This document shows, one piece after another, positions 24,202 through 35,883 of a stretch of 64,000 nt of DNA. Both the position numbers and the translations under genes were made by a program. Within the stretch, counting starts at the first letter, position 1, and each line of letters begins with the position of its first letter. A model generated the notes under the pieces. It ran no database searches. It was not told where the DNA came from and worked only from the letters and a program-made list of their open reading frames with translations. The stretch is from NCBI RefSeq assembly GCF_010389155.1, contig NC_057769.1, positions 682,001 through 746,000 of the forward strand, in the 5' to 3' direction. The stretch is from Erigeron canadensis (Eukaryota > Streptophyta > Magnoliopsida > Asterales > Asteraceae).

Positions 24202-25097
24202 AGTTAATGCCCAAAATGGTGTATTTGGAAAAAATAATTAACAAAATGGTGTACTTTTAAAAATATTTGCTAAAATGGTGTTTTCTTCAAAATTATTTAC
24301 CATAATGGTGTTTTTGTAATCTTTGTATTATTTTACTTAGAAGTTAAATTCTATTTATTTTACCATCTTTACTAGACCATTAAAACTTAAAAGTTTGAAA
24401 CCAATTTTTTAAAGTAGTTATTGTCCTTGCAAAAATATATGTTAGGAACTTTTGTTCTATTAAATAAAAGCTAACTTACTTTTCTTTTATTCAAATTTTA
24501 TTTACAAATCAAACAGAAGTTACGTTGCATTCTTTAATTTGTTGTTTTTTTATTATATGAAAAAATTCATAAAAGATAACCTTTTTATATTAAATTTTAT
24601 TAAAAGGAACTTATTTAATTTTCATCTATTAAGTGGAACCTATTAAGAACTTTTGGTAAAAATATTGATTTTTATGGATTTTTCTCTTTATTATATATTT
24701 AGCTTAACATTTTTTGGTAGAATGTTGTAATTTGAGATTACTACTTATATATAGAACTAAGAAGAGAATGATACATTAATATGTATCATATTTTAGATTT
24801 TATTTTTTTACGTTGATCGATTATCGTTACATCACAAAATATTAAAATTTATTTTTATGATAAGTTCTTAAATATATTGGTTAAAATATTAGTTTGGTTT
24901 CAAGCTTTTAAGTTTAAATGGTCTATTAAAGATGGTAAATTAGTAAAATCTAGTTTTTTAGGCAAAATAATCAAAAATTTACAAAAACACCATTCTGGTA
25001 AATAACTTTTAGAAAAACATCATTTTAGCAAATATTTTTAAAAGTACACCTTTTTGATAATTACTTTTTACAAACACACCATTTTGGGTACTAACTC
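24202..25097. mobile_element. long-TIR Mutator-like MITE, 896 bp
   Basis: The arms of roughly 240 bp are inverted copies. The left has CCCAAAATGGTGTATTTGG, AAAATATTTGCTAAAATGGT and AAACTTAAAAGTTTGAAACC, and the right has the inverse order and strand. Flanks CCTCCAATTAA (24191-24201) and CCTCCAACTAA (25098-25108) are an 11-bp direct repeat with one mismatch. Long inverted repeats with a 9-11-bp target duplication fit the Mutator group. No transposase is present. Confidence 0.72.
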
Positions 25098-26094
25098 CCT
25101 CCAACTAAAAACAAAAACATATTAGGTAAATACAAGTAAGGACATGCACTTAAATATGAACATCTTTTAAAGAAATCTTTAATTTTAGACAAATTTCACA
25201 ATAAAAAATATCCATGGGCACCTAATTAAAAACACTCAAATGTACCCCAGTGGAGATAATCTAAGTACTCATTTTAACATTTTACTGCTCTTTCATAAAT
25301 TAGTTTCGCCACATTTCTCTTGATGAAGTTTTATATTTACAAAATAAACTCGTTAAGCTACTTTTATTTTATATTTTTGTCTTTCCAATACATTTTTTAC
25401 TCTGTTTGGCTGTTTGCTGTATTTTCTTTTTTTCTTATACGATAATTAATTAGGAAATTTGAGAAATTAAGATAAATATTTCTATGCTTTTAATTTAAAA
25501 CACATGCACCATTTACTTACAACATAAGATATATCAGTCTTAATCGAGGTATAGATATATTAAAATGTGTATAGATACAAGAGTAATCTTGGGTTATAAC
25601 CGAACGTAGACAAAGCTACGCTTATATATTGGTATTAAATTAGTCTATGATCATTATTTATGCCAAACGTCACATTTTGAAAAGTGTTTAATTTTGTGAC
25701 CAGAACCTACAATAACACATCTTTACATGCCTAAGATATATATCCACCTCTAGACACTTGCATATTATGTGTCAATGTGTTTGATTAGGGTTTTGTAAAA
25801 GAAGTCGATGATCAAATATAATGAATAAGATTTAATTTGTCGATCTATGCTTGTTTAAGTTAATGAACGGATAGTACGTCAAACATAATTAAGGTTGTGT
25901 TCATATTTGTTCGTTTATGTTTATAAATGATTAATGAACCCAAGGAAAAAATGAATGCAAATTAACAACCACAAATGAATGCAAACTCACTAACAAATAA
26001 CTAGAACCATTACAATTTATGTATGTTTGATATCACTAATGCCTCACCCTTAACAATACTTATCTAACATATATATGAGAGGAGAAAAACCTTT
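25098..26094. other. AT-rich intergenic sequence
   Basis: No coding region, RNA gene or paired element ends are seen. Confidence 0.5.
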
Positions 26095-26215
26095 AAAACA
26101 TTGTCAGGAGTCGAACTTGTATGAATACACCCGCGTGTGAAATGCAAACTCTTTATAAGCGTTGTCAGGAGTCGAACCGACATGGATGTACCATTTATCC
26201 ATGACTGTCTTTAAA
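26095..26215 (-). repeat. duplicated B-box-like unit, possible SINE remnant
   Basis: TTGTCAGGAGTCGAAC occurs twice (near 26102 and 26163). Its complement GTTCGACTCCTGACAA resembles a Pol III B box. Each copy is followed on the plus strand by a similar TATGAATACACC or CATGGATGTACC block. A full SINE structure is not evident. Confidence 0.35.
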
Positions 26216-26334
26216 AAAAAAACACAAACTGTATAGCATCTTCAAAATCTATGCCACAAGTATTATAAAAGATAAATTTAAGTCTAGTGATTAACCCTAA
26301 AACGTACCCTCTAAATAAGAATCCAAATTAACTT

Positions 26335-26560
26335 GCTTCTTCAATCAATAATAATGATATATACGTACGTGTGTATATTTATGCGGCCAGATGCTTTGGA
26401 ACCACATCTCTCTCTAATTAATTTCTCTCTCACGTACATCTTTCTTCCCCTTTCTCTTTAGTAGTCGCTACCAATCATCACATTTAACTTGCCATTTAAT
26501 TTATTTAGTGTCTTTTTTAATCTGTTTCTACTTTCTCATCAAAAAAATCTTGAAGAAAAA
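26335..26560 (+). promoter_or_regulatory. probable core promoter and 5' UTR of the VQ gene
   Basis: TATATACGTACGTGTGTATATTTA at 26356-26380 offers TATA-like sequence. It is followed by CTCTCTCTAATTAATTTCTC and further CT-rich leader up to the ATG. The placement is inferred from position and composition only. Confidence 0.4.
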
Positions 26561-26977
26561 ATGGAGAAGCCATCAACTGTAAAAAACCAAAAACTATCAC
26601 AAAAATCCAACAAGAGAAAACCAGTTAAAGTTGTGTACATCTCTAACCCTATGAAGATCAAAGCCACCCCATCCGAATTTCGTGCAATTGTGCAACAACT
26701 AACCGGGAGATACGCAGCCTCCCCACCATCACCGGATGACCATGACGTTGCTGCATCAGGAATTATTGATGTGAAAGATAACAGCCAAGAAGAAGAAAAC
26801 CAACAGCTAGACAAGTACTACTGGCACTCTCCTAATAGTACTATGAGTGCACGTCGGTCGTTGGATCTCTCTAATTATCATGAATCTGGTTGCCGAGACG
26901 ACGATCAAGTTATAATGGAGGATTTGGTTGTAAATCCTCAGATGCTTGATGAGGGCTTCCCCTCACTTTTACCTTAG
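26561..26977 (+). CDS. VQ-motif protein, SIB1-like, 138 aa
   Basis: A single-exon ORF. The VQ motif FRAIVQQLTG is at residues 40-49, preceded by KVVYISNPMKIKATPSE, the arrangement of the sigma-factor-binding protein (SIB1/SIB2) subgroup. VQ proteins bind WRKY factors or MAP kinase partners through this motif and modulate defence transcription. SIB types also reach plastids, but no clear transit peptide is visible here. The N-terminus is Lys-rich (KSNKRKPVK), a possible nuclear signal. The middle is acidic with EEENQQLD and the C-terminus ends EGFPSLLP. I start at ATG 26561 because the sequence before it is a CT-rich leader typical of a 5' UTR. An in-frame ATG at 26489 would add a hydrophobic stretch (PFNLFSVFFNLFLL) unlike the family. 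The stop is TAG at 26975-26977. Lack of introns is normal for this family. Confidence 0.92.
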   Translation: MEKPSTVKNQKLSQKSNKRKPVKVVYISNPMKIKATPSEFRAIVQQLTGRYAASPPSPDDHDVAASGIIDVKDNSQEEENQQLDKYYWHSPNSTMSARRSLDLSNYHESGCRDDDQVIMEDLVVNPQMLDEGFPSLLP

Positions 26978-26993
26978 CTAGCTAGCTAGCTAG
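26976..26993 (+). repeat. (CTAG)n microsatellite at the VQ stop
   Basis: About four CTAG units begin in the stop codon and continue into the 3' UTR. A second short run occurs at 27081-27093. Both are self-complementary. Confidence 0.85.
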
Positions 26994-27488
26994 GGCACCA
27001 TGTATGTTGGTAATTACTACTAATTAATTAGCATCGTTTAATTAATTAATAATGCATGTATCATGTTTTGTTTAGTACGTAGCTAGCTAGCTAGATCATC
27101 ACCAATAATATATATATAGATATGGTGTATGGTTATAACTTAATTTCTTAAATCCTTATGAGTATTTGGTTATTTAAACATCGATGTATGAATATATATG
27201 TGTCGGTTAGAATAGAAGATGCGCGACACATGACATTAGTTAGATATCATTCTTAATTATTTTGATTATTAGCTAATAAGTTCTTTAATTTTATTATATC
27301 AAATGATGATTATATTGTAATTATTTATATACGTATATATATATGTTTAAGAAAATTAATTGTTTGAAGTATGATGAACTTATCTCCATTAATATTTCAT
27401 ATATAACTACAAGGCCATAGGTGCAAAGCAATGGAAGAAATAATTTCTGACATTTTGTCTTATTGATGGTATTATATACTCCCTGTAT

Positions 27489-27962
27489 CACTAAAACAAA
27501 ATGCATTTATTTACACTTCCTTAAAAAAAGTGTGAAAATTTTTTTTAATTTATTCACGCTTAAAAATGTTTAAAAAGTATACACACATAAAAATGTGAAA
27601 ATTTTAAAAAATTATAATTTTTTCACACTTATGTATGTGTAAAGAAAAAATTCACACCTAAAAGTGTGAAAATCAAATTATAACACCTAATTTCTCCACA
27701 CCTTCCTTGTGTGAAGAAATTTGGTGTTACAAATTATTCCTCACACTTCTAAGTGTGAACAATTAATATAGTTTTACACACTTGGAAGTGTGAACTTTTT
27801 TTTTTCTCACATATATAAGTGTGAAAAATTTATGATTTTTCAAATTTCTTCACACTTTTAAATATGAATACTTTTTAAACATTTTTAAGTGTGAACAAAT
27901 TAAAAAATTTCTTCACACTTCTTTAAAATAAGTGTGAATAAATGACATTTTTTGTTGTAGTG
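27489..27962. mobile_element. CACTA-type foldback MITE, 474 bp
   Basis: It starts CACTAAAACAAAATGCATTT and ends with the inverse of CACTACAACAAAAAA. A 3-bp direct repeat TAT flanks it (27486-27488 and 27963-27965). CACTA ends with a 3-bp target duplication define the CACTA/EnSpm group. Nearly the whole element is a palindrome built from repeated TTCACACTT/AAGTGTGAA blocks, about ten in each direction. It has no coding capacity. Confidence 0.85.
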
Positions 27963-28541
27963 TATTTTCCCTATATACGTGAAGGTTTCTTTAATTTGGC
28001 AATATGCTGGTGACTGAGGTGTATTTTTTAAAACTAAAACGCTTTATAAATATGAGTAAATATTTTTATGCAAGTGTATGAATGAAGTCATAAGGGGCAG
28101 ATAAAGAAGTATGAACAGCTGTTTCGAGTCTTGTGTATAACACCTCGTATTGGTAAAAATACAACCAAAGCGCACTGGATGTCCTTGTATGACTCCATAT
28201 GATGGGTGACACGTAAAATCTACAAAATGTTTGTATATAGATAAATAAGAATGTTTATCTGTCATCATCTTATTTACAAACACAATCAAAAGAGTACGTA
28301 ATGAAGGTCAAGCTTTTAGAGAATTTGATGAGTTTTTTCATAAATATTTTTGGGGTTATTAAATAATCAGGAAAGGGAAAAGTTGGTATTAATACTAATG
28401 TGCCTATATAATAAGATGTAAGCATTGTTATAAATCAGTTTTCTATGATATATAAAAAAAAATCTTTTTCCTATGCACATGCTTGTGTTTTAGAGTGAAA
28501 CCCTTAAATTTCGGTGTTAGCTAGAGAAATATCATATCATG
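27963..28541. other. AT-rich intergenic sequence
   Basis: No gene or element ends are seen between the CACTA-type and hAT elements. Confidence 0.5.
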
Positions 28542-28549
28542 CATGCAGT

Positions 28550-29164
28550 CAATGGCGGTTCTCTTTAGGGGCCCGTGGGGGCCCGGGCCACCACCGTTTT
28601 TTCGGTTAGTAGTACTAACATATCCGTATTTCGTCTAAAATAATTTAAATCTATTAAGTCGGCCCCCAATGATTATTTTTTAAAAAACTTTTGATACGTT
28701 TAATAATTTTAATAGTCCTATAAAATTTACATTTTTTGTTTTTATAACCCACAATTAACTTAGTTCATTCATAATTCTATGTTTTAGCTTACAACTCACA
28801 ATCCACGTAACAAGGTCTTCTTCCCTTTTTTGAGTTTTAGGCTCCAGAATTTTTTTTTTTACCTTTTTAATTTTTATAACACACAATTCGCTTAGTTCAT
28901 TCATAATTCTATGTTTTAGCCAACAATCCACAATCCATGTAACAAGGTATTTCTCCCACAATCCAACGCCTTTTCTCTTGTAGTTTTTTGTTGGTTAAAA
29001 ACTATGTATTGGTAATTTGAATGGAAAATTTAGATTATTAGTGTTATTTTTGTTTGACCCGACCCGATTAAGTGTATTGCATGACCATAATATAATACCC
29101 GGAATATAGCGATAGAAAAAAAAAAAATTCGCCACACTGATAAAATTTTTAAGATCCGCCACTG
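28550..29164. mobile_element. hAT non-autonomous element, 615 bp
   Basis: The left end is CAATGGCGGTTCT and the right end is the inverse of CAGTGGCGGATCT. A perfect 8-bp direct repeat CATGCAGT flanks it at 28542-28549 and 29165-29172. Inside, a block of about 85 bp (TTCATTCATAATTCTATGTT, TTTAGC, CAATCCACGTAACAAGGT) occurs twice, near 28741-28827 and 28874-28958. No transposase ORF. Confidence 0.86.
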
Positions 29165-29172
29165 CATGCAGT

Positions 29173-30105
29173 AATAATTTAATATAGAAAGGTACGTATT
29201 AATAAGGCCTAACAAATACGAGTAATAACTTATTAATGATTTAGTTCACAGTGTAGTGTATCAGTAACTTTTATGCGATGATTTGATGAATAATAGTACT
29301 AGACTACTAGTGTTACTGTGTTAGTGAGTTCAACACATGATGACGTGTGTGTATATATATTGTTTTAGGAATGTCGTTTCGAATAGAAAACTCCTAATCA
29401 TAGATGAGTATATATTTTATATATGTAGTTTAAAGTTTATTTTTTGAAAAAAAAGGCAAAGATTGATGCTTTATATAGTTAGAATTAATAGAGGTCAAAT
29501 ATGTACCTGACATAACTTTAACTTCTATGTAATGAGTAAAATCCAAATGACTTAAACAACGCGGCGCGTGGTTCATATATATACCTTATTATTGAGTACA
29601 AAAGATTAAGAAAAATTATCATATGCAAAAAACTTGATTCCGGCCACTTCCAATCACAGTAGTATTCAATTTACATCGCAATATATAATTTGACCTACTG
29701 CATGCACATCCATCCGTACAAATGTATTTAATGAGAAAGCAATTTAATTTGAAGAGAAGATATATATAGTTCTCAGTATATATAGTAGCAGGATATATAT
29801 ATCTTGGAATTGCGTGGAGTGTGTTTGGGCAGCTCTTTCCTTTCCACTACTTTTGTCCTATGCGGCGGCAGTACAAATTCGTATATTTATTTAATTCGGT
29901 TATAGTTTGTGTTGACAAAAAAAAATTTAAATTAACTTGGGTTATTAAATCAACTTTCAGAAAGAGTTTGCCTTTTTAAATGAATTGAAAAAACTCTAGC
30001 CTTACTAATTAGTAGTTTGCTTAATGTATGTATATATACTATTCATGTCGAAAATGCAAGTATTTGTGATGTGAAGTTACTTACTATTAAACACCGAGCT
30101 ATAAT
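29173..30105. other. AT-rich intergenic sequence
   Basis: Nothing beyond simple TA runs is recognised. Confidence 0.5.
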
Positions 30106-31967
30106 CAAAGGCGGAGCCATGATTTATGATTAACAGGGGCTGGATGATGAAAGATATAGGGTCGATCATCCTTAAGTTTATTTACGACCCTAGGCGAGAT
30201 AACTAAAATATGCCCCTAATAAAAGTCATTCTAAAAAAAATAATTAAGAAATGTGCCCCTAATAACAAACAACCTAAGGGTTTATCTTTATATATACTAT
30301 AAGACAGTTGAACTAATAACTAATTAACCAATCACATCGTTCGATTTAATCAAATTGACTTTTGATGATGTCATCATTTAGATAAACTGCAAATTAAAAA
30401 TCATAATTAATCATTATCCAAATATATTATTATATTAATATTTATATTAATTTGTAGAAAAAATCTCATTAATTTACATTTTTTTGTTTTTCATCAATAA
30501 TTTACACTTTTTAGCCTTGAATACTTCATTTATATTTATTTTTAGCCATTAACTTGAGAGAATTTTTTAAAATTTATAATCATTTAATTAAACAAAAAAA
30601 TTTTTAACATATGAAATATTTTCTACAAAAAATAATTTGAAAACCTAATAACTTATTAACAAATATTAGAAGAGTCCTAATTGTTATCAAATAATATAAA
30701 AACAATCCTAATTGTTATCATATTATCATAGAACAAGTGATTAAAAAATAAACATATGCGTGTTATGAACGCGCATCATGATTAAATACATATACTTGAG
30801 TGTCAAGTACAGGATCACAAATATGTTTATATTTTAATTCTTAATTATTTTTCTTAATAATATCACATTAGAAGTACATCTGTTTCAAAATATTCTATAA
30901 TGGAGAAATTATTATATATAGCATGTGCCTTGTGGAATGACTACGGCAAACAATTCCATCAATATGTCTAGACTAATAATGACAGTTAGGAACCTATGAT
31001 TATTGTACTACAACTTGCAAAATATAACACTTAAAACCGTGTTTTTTAAAATTGTAAGTTTTTATGACTTAAATGTATGGAGATCTAATATTGTTAATAT
31101 CATAAATCCCGTGTCCAGTGTTGGACACGGGTCTAAAATCTAGTAATATCATAAAGCTAAAGGTTAGAGCCGGTCATAAATAATTAGATGTTTAAGATGA
31201 AACAATCAACATATGCCCCTACAAAATTTTCTTTAAACAACCAAACACATTATTTTCGACTTAAACAATGTCTCAATGTATATTAAAATTTAAATAACTG
31301 AAAATATTTAACTGAGATCTTTCAAGTAATAACAATACTTTGTCAAAATCAATTACCATTTCGTAACACGCATATACTCCGTATTAGCATGTCAACCTAA
31401 TTTATGTATCGGATATTTATTTTTTCCAAAATTAAATTTCTTATATTTTAACACATTGTATATATCTGGTAACATAATAATATACATTTCTTGCTATTAT
31501 TGTATTTCATCGATGGATTTAATATTTTATTTCATATATGATAAAGGTATGATCTAGTTATTTTGATCGATAACTAAGATATTTATGTTATCTCAACAAG
31601 TTAAAGGAATTACAAAGTTAAAGGGTTAAAGTTTAGTTTGTACAAACAAAGAGGGGCTTTAATGGAAAAATAAGAATAAAAGTAGCCACATAAGAAAAAG
31701 TGATAAGGCAGATTCACCTGTCATTTTCTTCCTCTCTTCGATTGCTCTATTAATGCACAATCTACAAAAAAGCTTTTACATCTACGTGATTTCAATTTTA
31801 TCTCAAGAATGCATAAAAATATTTATGTTAAAAAGTTTGGTTGCTAGTTAGGGGTGGCTTGGCACTTGCCAACCCCCTATTCTCTCTGTCATACCTATAA
31901 CTTCCGGCGAAAAATATGGTTGTTTGGGGGACCAAACACCCCCTAGTCCCCTCTATCTCCGCCTCTG
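30106..31967. mobile_element. possible hAT-like element split by a Helitron
   Basis: CAAAGGCGGAGCC at 30106 and the inverse of CAGAGGCGGAGAT ending at 31967 look like paired hAT-type ends, similar to those of the 28550 element. The adjacent 8-mers (GCTATAAT, ACTAGGTC) do not match, so the ends may belong to different insertions. The Helitron at 30285-31143 lies inside. Confidence 0.35.
30285..31143 (+). mobile_element. non-autonomous Helitron, copy A (859 bp)
   Basis: It begins TCTTTATATATACTATAAG after an A and ends in CTAG followed by T, the A|T insertion context of Helitrons. A hairpin CCCGTGTCCA-GTGT-TGGACACGGG (31108-31131) precedes the CTAG by 8 nt. No Rep/helicase is encoded. A second copy, inverted, is at 38873-39733. 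Confidence 0.82.
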
Positions 31968-32257
31968 ACTAGGTCACATGTAGTTTTTTCTTTATGTTAT
32001 GTATATTACTTTTACTCTTAAATTACATTCATGCGTTAAAACCAGGTTTCTCAAAACACTTTGTATTTATTTAACCTTATAAATGTTGAAAAGAGACTCA
32101 AAACTAGGTAATTAAAAACTTTATCAACAGGCCATCAAACACATCATTTACAGAATTACAGTCACACAATAGTTAATTAGCTAATAAAACAATTATAACT
32201 GAAGTACGTACCAAAAGGGTTGTTGGTAAATGTGTATATATAAAAATAACAATAATA

Positions 32258-32507
32258 CTCCCTCCGTCCAACTAGAAGTGTCACATTTTGAATATTCAAA
32301 GTCTTTGGCTTTTTACTATGACCATAAATATATTTTTTTGTGTTATATAATACTTGATAAAATTACACCCAATGAAAATATATCTAAAACTCAATCAATT
32401 CATATAACTTTCATCAATATAACACCACCAAAAATATTTAAGTTCAAAGTTACAAAGTTAAGACTTTCAAAATTCAAAACAAGATACTTCTAATGGGACG
32501 GAGGGAG
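32258..32507. mobile_element. Stowaway (Tc1/mariner) MITE, 250 bp
   Basis: Ends are CTCCCTCCGTCCAACTAGAA and its inverse ending GGACGGAGGGAG. A TA dinucleotide is duplicated at 32256-32257 and 32508-32509. The terminal sequence is the canonical Stowaway type. Confidence 0.95.
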
Positions 32508-32541
32508 TAATGATTAAAAAACAATGTACTAGTTTGGTAAT

Positions 32542-33031
32542 TGGAAGTCCCTTAGCCACCGGATCTACGAGATTAGATAACTAATGTTTGAGTGCGGAAA
32601 ATCTCGAACACTAGCAATCAACAATATTCGGTAAACCGAATACACGAACAATGAACAATACACGAATGAAATAACGAAGCCTTGTATTAATTCGGTAATA
32701 ACGATTACAATTAACACACGAGCTCACAAAATACCGAAACACGAACTAGAGAGATTAACCTTAAGCATAAGGTTTAATCTCCTATTTATACTAATCTAAT
32801 ATGGACCGAACCTATACCTCAAGACACGAATCCATGAATATTTCGGCCCATTGAGGTCTAGCTAGACCTCCAAGGTCGACCTAGACCAACGTAGACCGAT
32901 CTAGTTACCGTTTCGATTAACTTGGTCGTTTTTGACCTTATTACATACAAAACAAAACGTTTAATAATTCATATACAAATGACTCAAGATAAACTTCTAT
33001 AATGATGTTGTCACACGGAAATGCACCAACA
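32542..33031 (-). repeat. LTR (3' LTR in element sense), 490 bp
   Basis: Matches 35348-35846 almost base for base. It lacks the extra ACCATCCTAG-type segment found in the other copy (near 35699-35710), and there are a few substitutions. Confidence 0.92.
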
Positions 33032-34973
33032 GACTCCCCCTTGACATCAGCATTTAGAAGTTTTATCGATCTTCAAAGTCTTCACTTGTAATGCATAAAA
33101 ACATAAACGGACACCAATTCTGACAATCATTAGTTAAAAAATCTGCATCAACAGACTTCCATTTAACCAATGATATCAGGCCTTTTTTTTCGGTAAGACT
33201 TGATCTTCTTGCGCTGCACACTAATCTTCAAACTGCAAAATTTTTGTATTCTTATGACAACAAACAAATCGAATACACAGATTGTAACTCTCCCCCTCAA
33301 CGGTAACCTCCTCCAAATTAAGCTCCAAGCAATATTATCATGCCAAATATTATTACTTCAAAGTAATCCATAAATCATTGCTTCCAAGCAATCCAGATAT
33401 CATCGATTCTCCGAGCAATAACAAATATCATGCAAGCCAAAATAGCTCAATCCATTTGATCTTCAAGCTTAGCCGACATATGACAGAGAAGTTGAATCTC
33501 CAACAATCAGTATGGAATTTAATCAGCTCCCAAAAAGATAAGTAATTTCGTAACCTGAATTTCAGATATGCAACACTCACAAGATCTATGTCTTCAACCA
33601 ATAGTGTCTAACTTTGTCTTGTAACTTCACGAATCCACCAATCACCTGACGTCTTTTGTATCAAATCTCCCACTCGAGGTAAGCATCTCCAAAATACATA
33701 GAGAACCACTTAATCTGCAACCCCTTCACAGTTACCGGATTAATCATCCCCACATCATTGGCATAAAATAAAGGTTTGATCATCAACTACTTGGCTACAT
33801 TTGATTAATTTCATCCCAAAAGCTCTAAGACAAAATCCCAAACACAAGCTCAACATAGATCATCTACAGTTTAATTGACTTTCAACCCTTGTCTTCAATC
33901 TTCATCTGAATCACCTAATCTATAATCAGGCGCCTTTGATCTAAAAATTAGGTCAAACACATGTCACACGGATTCAAAACCAGAAAAATACCATGATTGA
34001 ACTCTGTCAAAACTTCATGATCTTCTTTATTTCAAACAACCAAAATTTTGTATAGAAAACATGGAAGATTATAAATTTTTATCCCCCCATTTTCTCTACA
34101 AAATTCTTAAAACAACCAGTATGTTTGTTTTTGGTTTTAGCTGATCTCTCGTTCTTATCTTCCCATGGTTGTTCACATATGTAATCAAGAGGTAACCCAG
34201 TAGCTCCTTGTCAAACAACCTTTTTGGCCTGATCTTGATTTTTCTCTGAGATTTTCCAGAATCTTCTATGGAAGATAGACCTCGAGCCATCAAGGATTCA
34301 GAAAGATAAGTTTAGTCACTAAACTCGACCAAGCTTACAAGTCCCAAACTCGAATACAAAATTTCAAACCAAAACTCAAATGAGTTTTCAAGTTTAAAAC
34401 TCAATCAAGTTAGACCTAAGCTTAACCAAGATTACAAGTTCCTCAATTCAAGGATAAGTTCAGAACGTAATGATTGTTCAAGTTTACAAGTCCAAAACTC
34501 GAAAGACACATTTCAAACCTTAACTCAAGTGAGTTTACGAGTTCAAAAAAAGAGGCGGAGAATTTCAGACCTAAACTTGAGTAAAACCGAAAAAGTCGTT
34601 AGCCAATATAACCGAATTAGGCCTTGGTCGAGCTAAACCTAGGTCGAACTAGACCTTGGTCTAGCTAGACCTTGGTCGAACATACCATAAAAACTGAAAC
34701 ACAAATTTTAAGTCCTAAATATGTGTAAACACCTTGTAAGAACTTAAGATTGTTTAAGTACACAAGTTCAAAATTCGAAAGACGAAGCTTCAAATCCGAA
34801 CTCAAGAAAGTTTCGAATTCAAAAACCAAGTCGAGGAATTTCAAAGCTTTTAACTTAAACCAAGCCTTCGAAATCCTTACAAAATGAGCCGAAGTCAATT
34901 TATAGGACAAGGAACCGAAATAAGTTACTTGATCGGCAAAAGAGGTCGAGCTACTTGATCGGCAAAAGAGGTC

Positions 34974-35037
34974 GAGCTAGACCTTGGTTGAGCTAGACCT
35001 TGGTTGAGCTAGACCTTGGTCGAGCTAGACCTTGGTT
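34974..35037. repeat. 16-bp tandem array inside the LTR element
   Basis: Four head-to-tail copies of GAGCTAGACCTTGGTY. Just before it, a 26-bp unit (CTTGATCGGCAAAAGAGGTC...) is also repeated in tandem (34928-34979). Looser copies occur near 34628-34680 and 35148-35190, and a related CTAGCTAGACCTCCAAGGTC motif lies in both LTRs. Confidence 0.88.
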
Positions 35038-35347
35038 GAACTCAATCCTTAACTCAAAACAAATCCATAAAAGATTCGTTACACAATGAGCCGAAAGATC
35101 TATTTATAGGTCTTGAAATCGAATTGTTTACTTGATCGGCAAGGAGGTTGAGCTAGACCAGTCTAGCTAGACCTTGGTCGAGCTAGACCTCAAGCTAGAC
35201 ATATCTAGCTAGACCAAAAGACGAAAACAACTTGTTTCTTGCTTGATCTCTCAAAACCGTGAAGTAATATACCACAAAAATGGCTTACTATTGTCGAAAG
35301 CTCTAACCCCGAACGAATAGAACACGATCCAAAGCTTTGATACCATT

Positions 35348-35846
35348 TGAAAGTCCCTTAGCCACCGGATCTACGAGATTAGATAACTAATGTTTGAGTG
35401 CAGAAAATCTCGAACACTAGCAATCAACAATATTCGGTAAACCGAATACACGAACAATGAACAGTACACGAATGAAATAACGAAGCCTTGTATTAATTCG
35501 GTAATAACGATTACAATTAACACACGAGCTCACAAAATACCGAAACACGAACTAGAGAGATTAACTTTAAGCATAAGGTTTAATCTCCTATTTATACTAA
35601 TCTAATATGGACCGAACCTATATCTCAAGCACGAATCCATGAATATTTCGGCCCATTGAGGTCTAGCTAGACCTCCAAGGTCGACCTAGACCAACCTAGA
35701 CCATCCTAGACCGATCTAGTTACCGTTTCTATTAACTTGGTCGTTTTTGACCTTATTACATACAAAACAAAACGTTTAATAATTCATATACAAATGACTC
35801 AAGATAAACTTCTATAATGATGTTGTCACACGGAAATGCACCAACA
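35348..35846 (-). repeat. LTR (5' LTR in element sense), 499 bp
   Basis: Partner of 32542-33031. On the minus strand it begins TGTTGGTGCATTTCCG and ends GGGACTTTCA, followed by the primer binding site. Confidence 0.92.
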
Positions 35847-35883
35847 GTAATCATATTTTTGCCCATTTATTTCATAAATTAAA

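Larger units (their letters stand above)
32542..35846 (-). mobile_element. complete non-coding LTR retrotransposon, Copia-like, 3,305 bp
   Basis: Two near-identical long terminal repeats (32542-33031 and 35348-35846) bound the element, each starting TG and ending CA on the plus strand, and a perfect 5-bp target duplication GTAAT (32537-32541 and 35847-35851) surrounds it. On the minus strand a primer binding site TGGTATCAAAGC (35345-35334) sits 2 nt inside the upstream LTR and resembles the initiator-tRNA-Met complement. A purine tract AAGGGGGAG abuts the downstream LTR (33032-33045). The 2.3-kb interior contains no gag or pol, only short chance ORFs, so it would need enzymes from another element. 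The GGGGGAG|TGTTGG junction is typical of Copia. Confidence 0.9.

Noticed and set aside
26489..26560. Upstream ATG extending the VQ protein by 24 residues
   Set aside because: The extension is hydrophobic, unlike the family, and the DNA reads as a CT-rich 5' leader. The Lys-rich start at 26561 fits relatives.
30106..31967. A confirmed hAT element spanning the Helitron
   Set aside because: The GGCGGAG ends pair, but the neighbouring 8-mers do not match, so a single insertion cannot be asserted. Retained only at low confidence.
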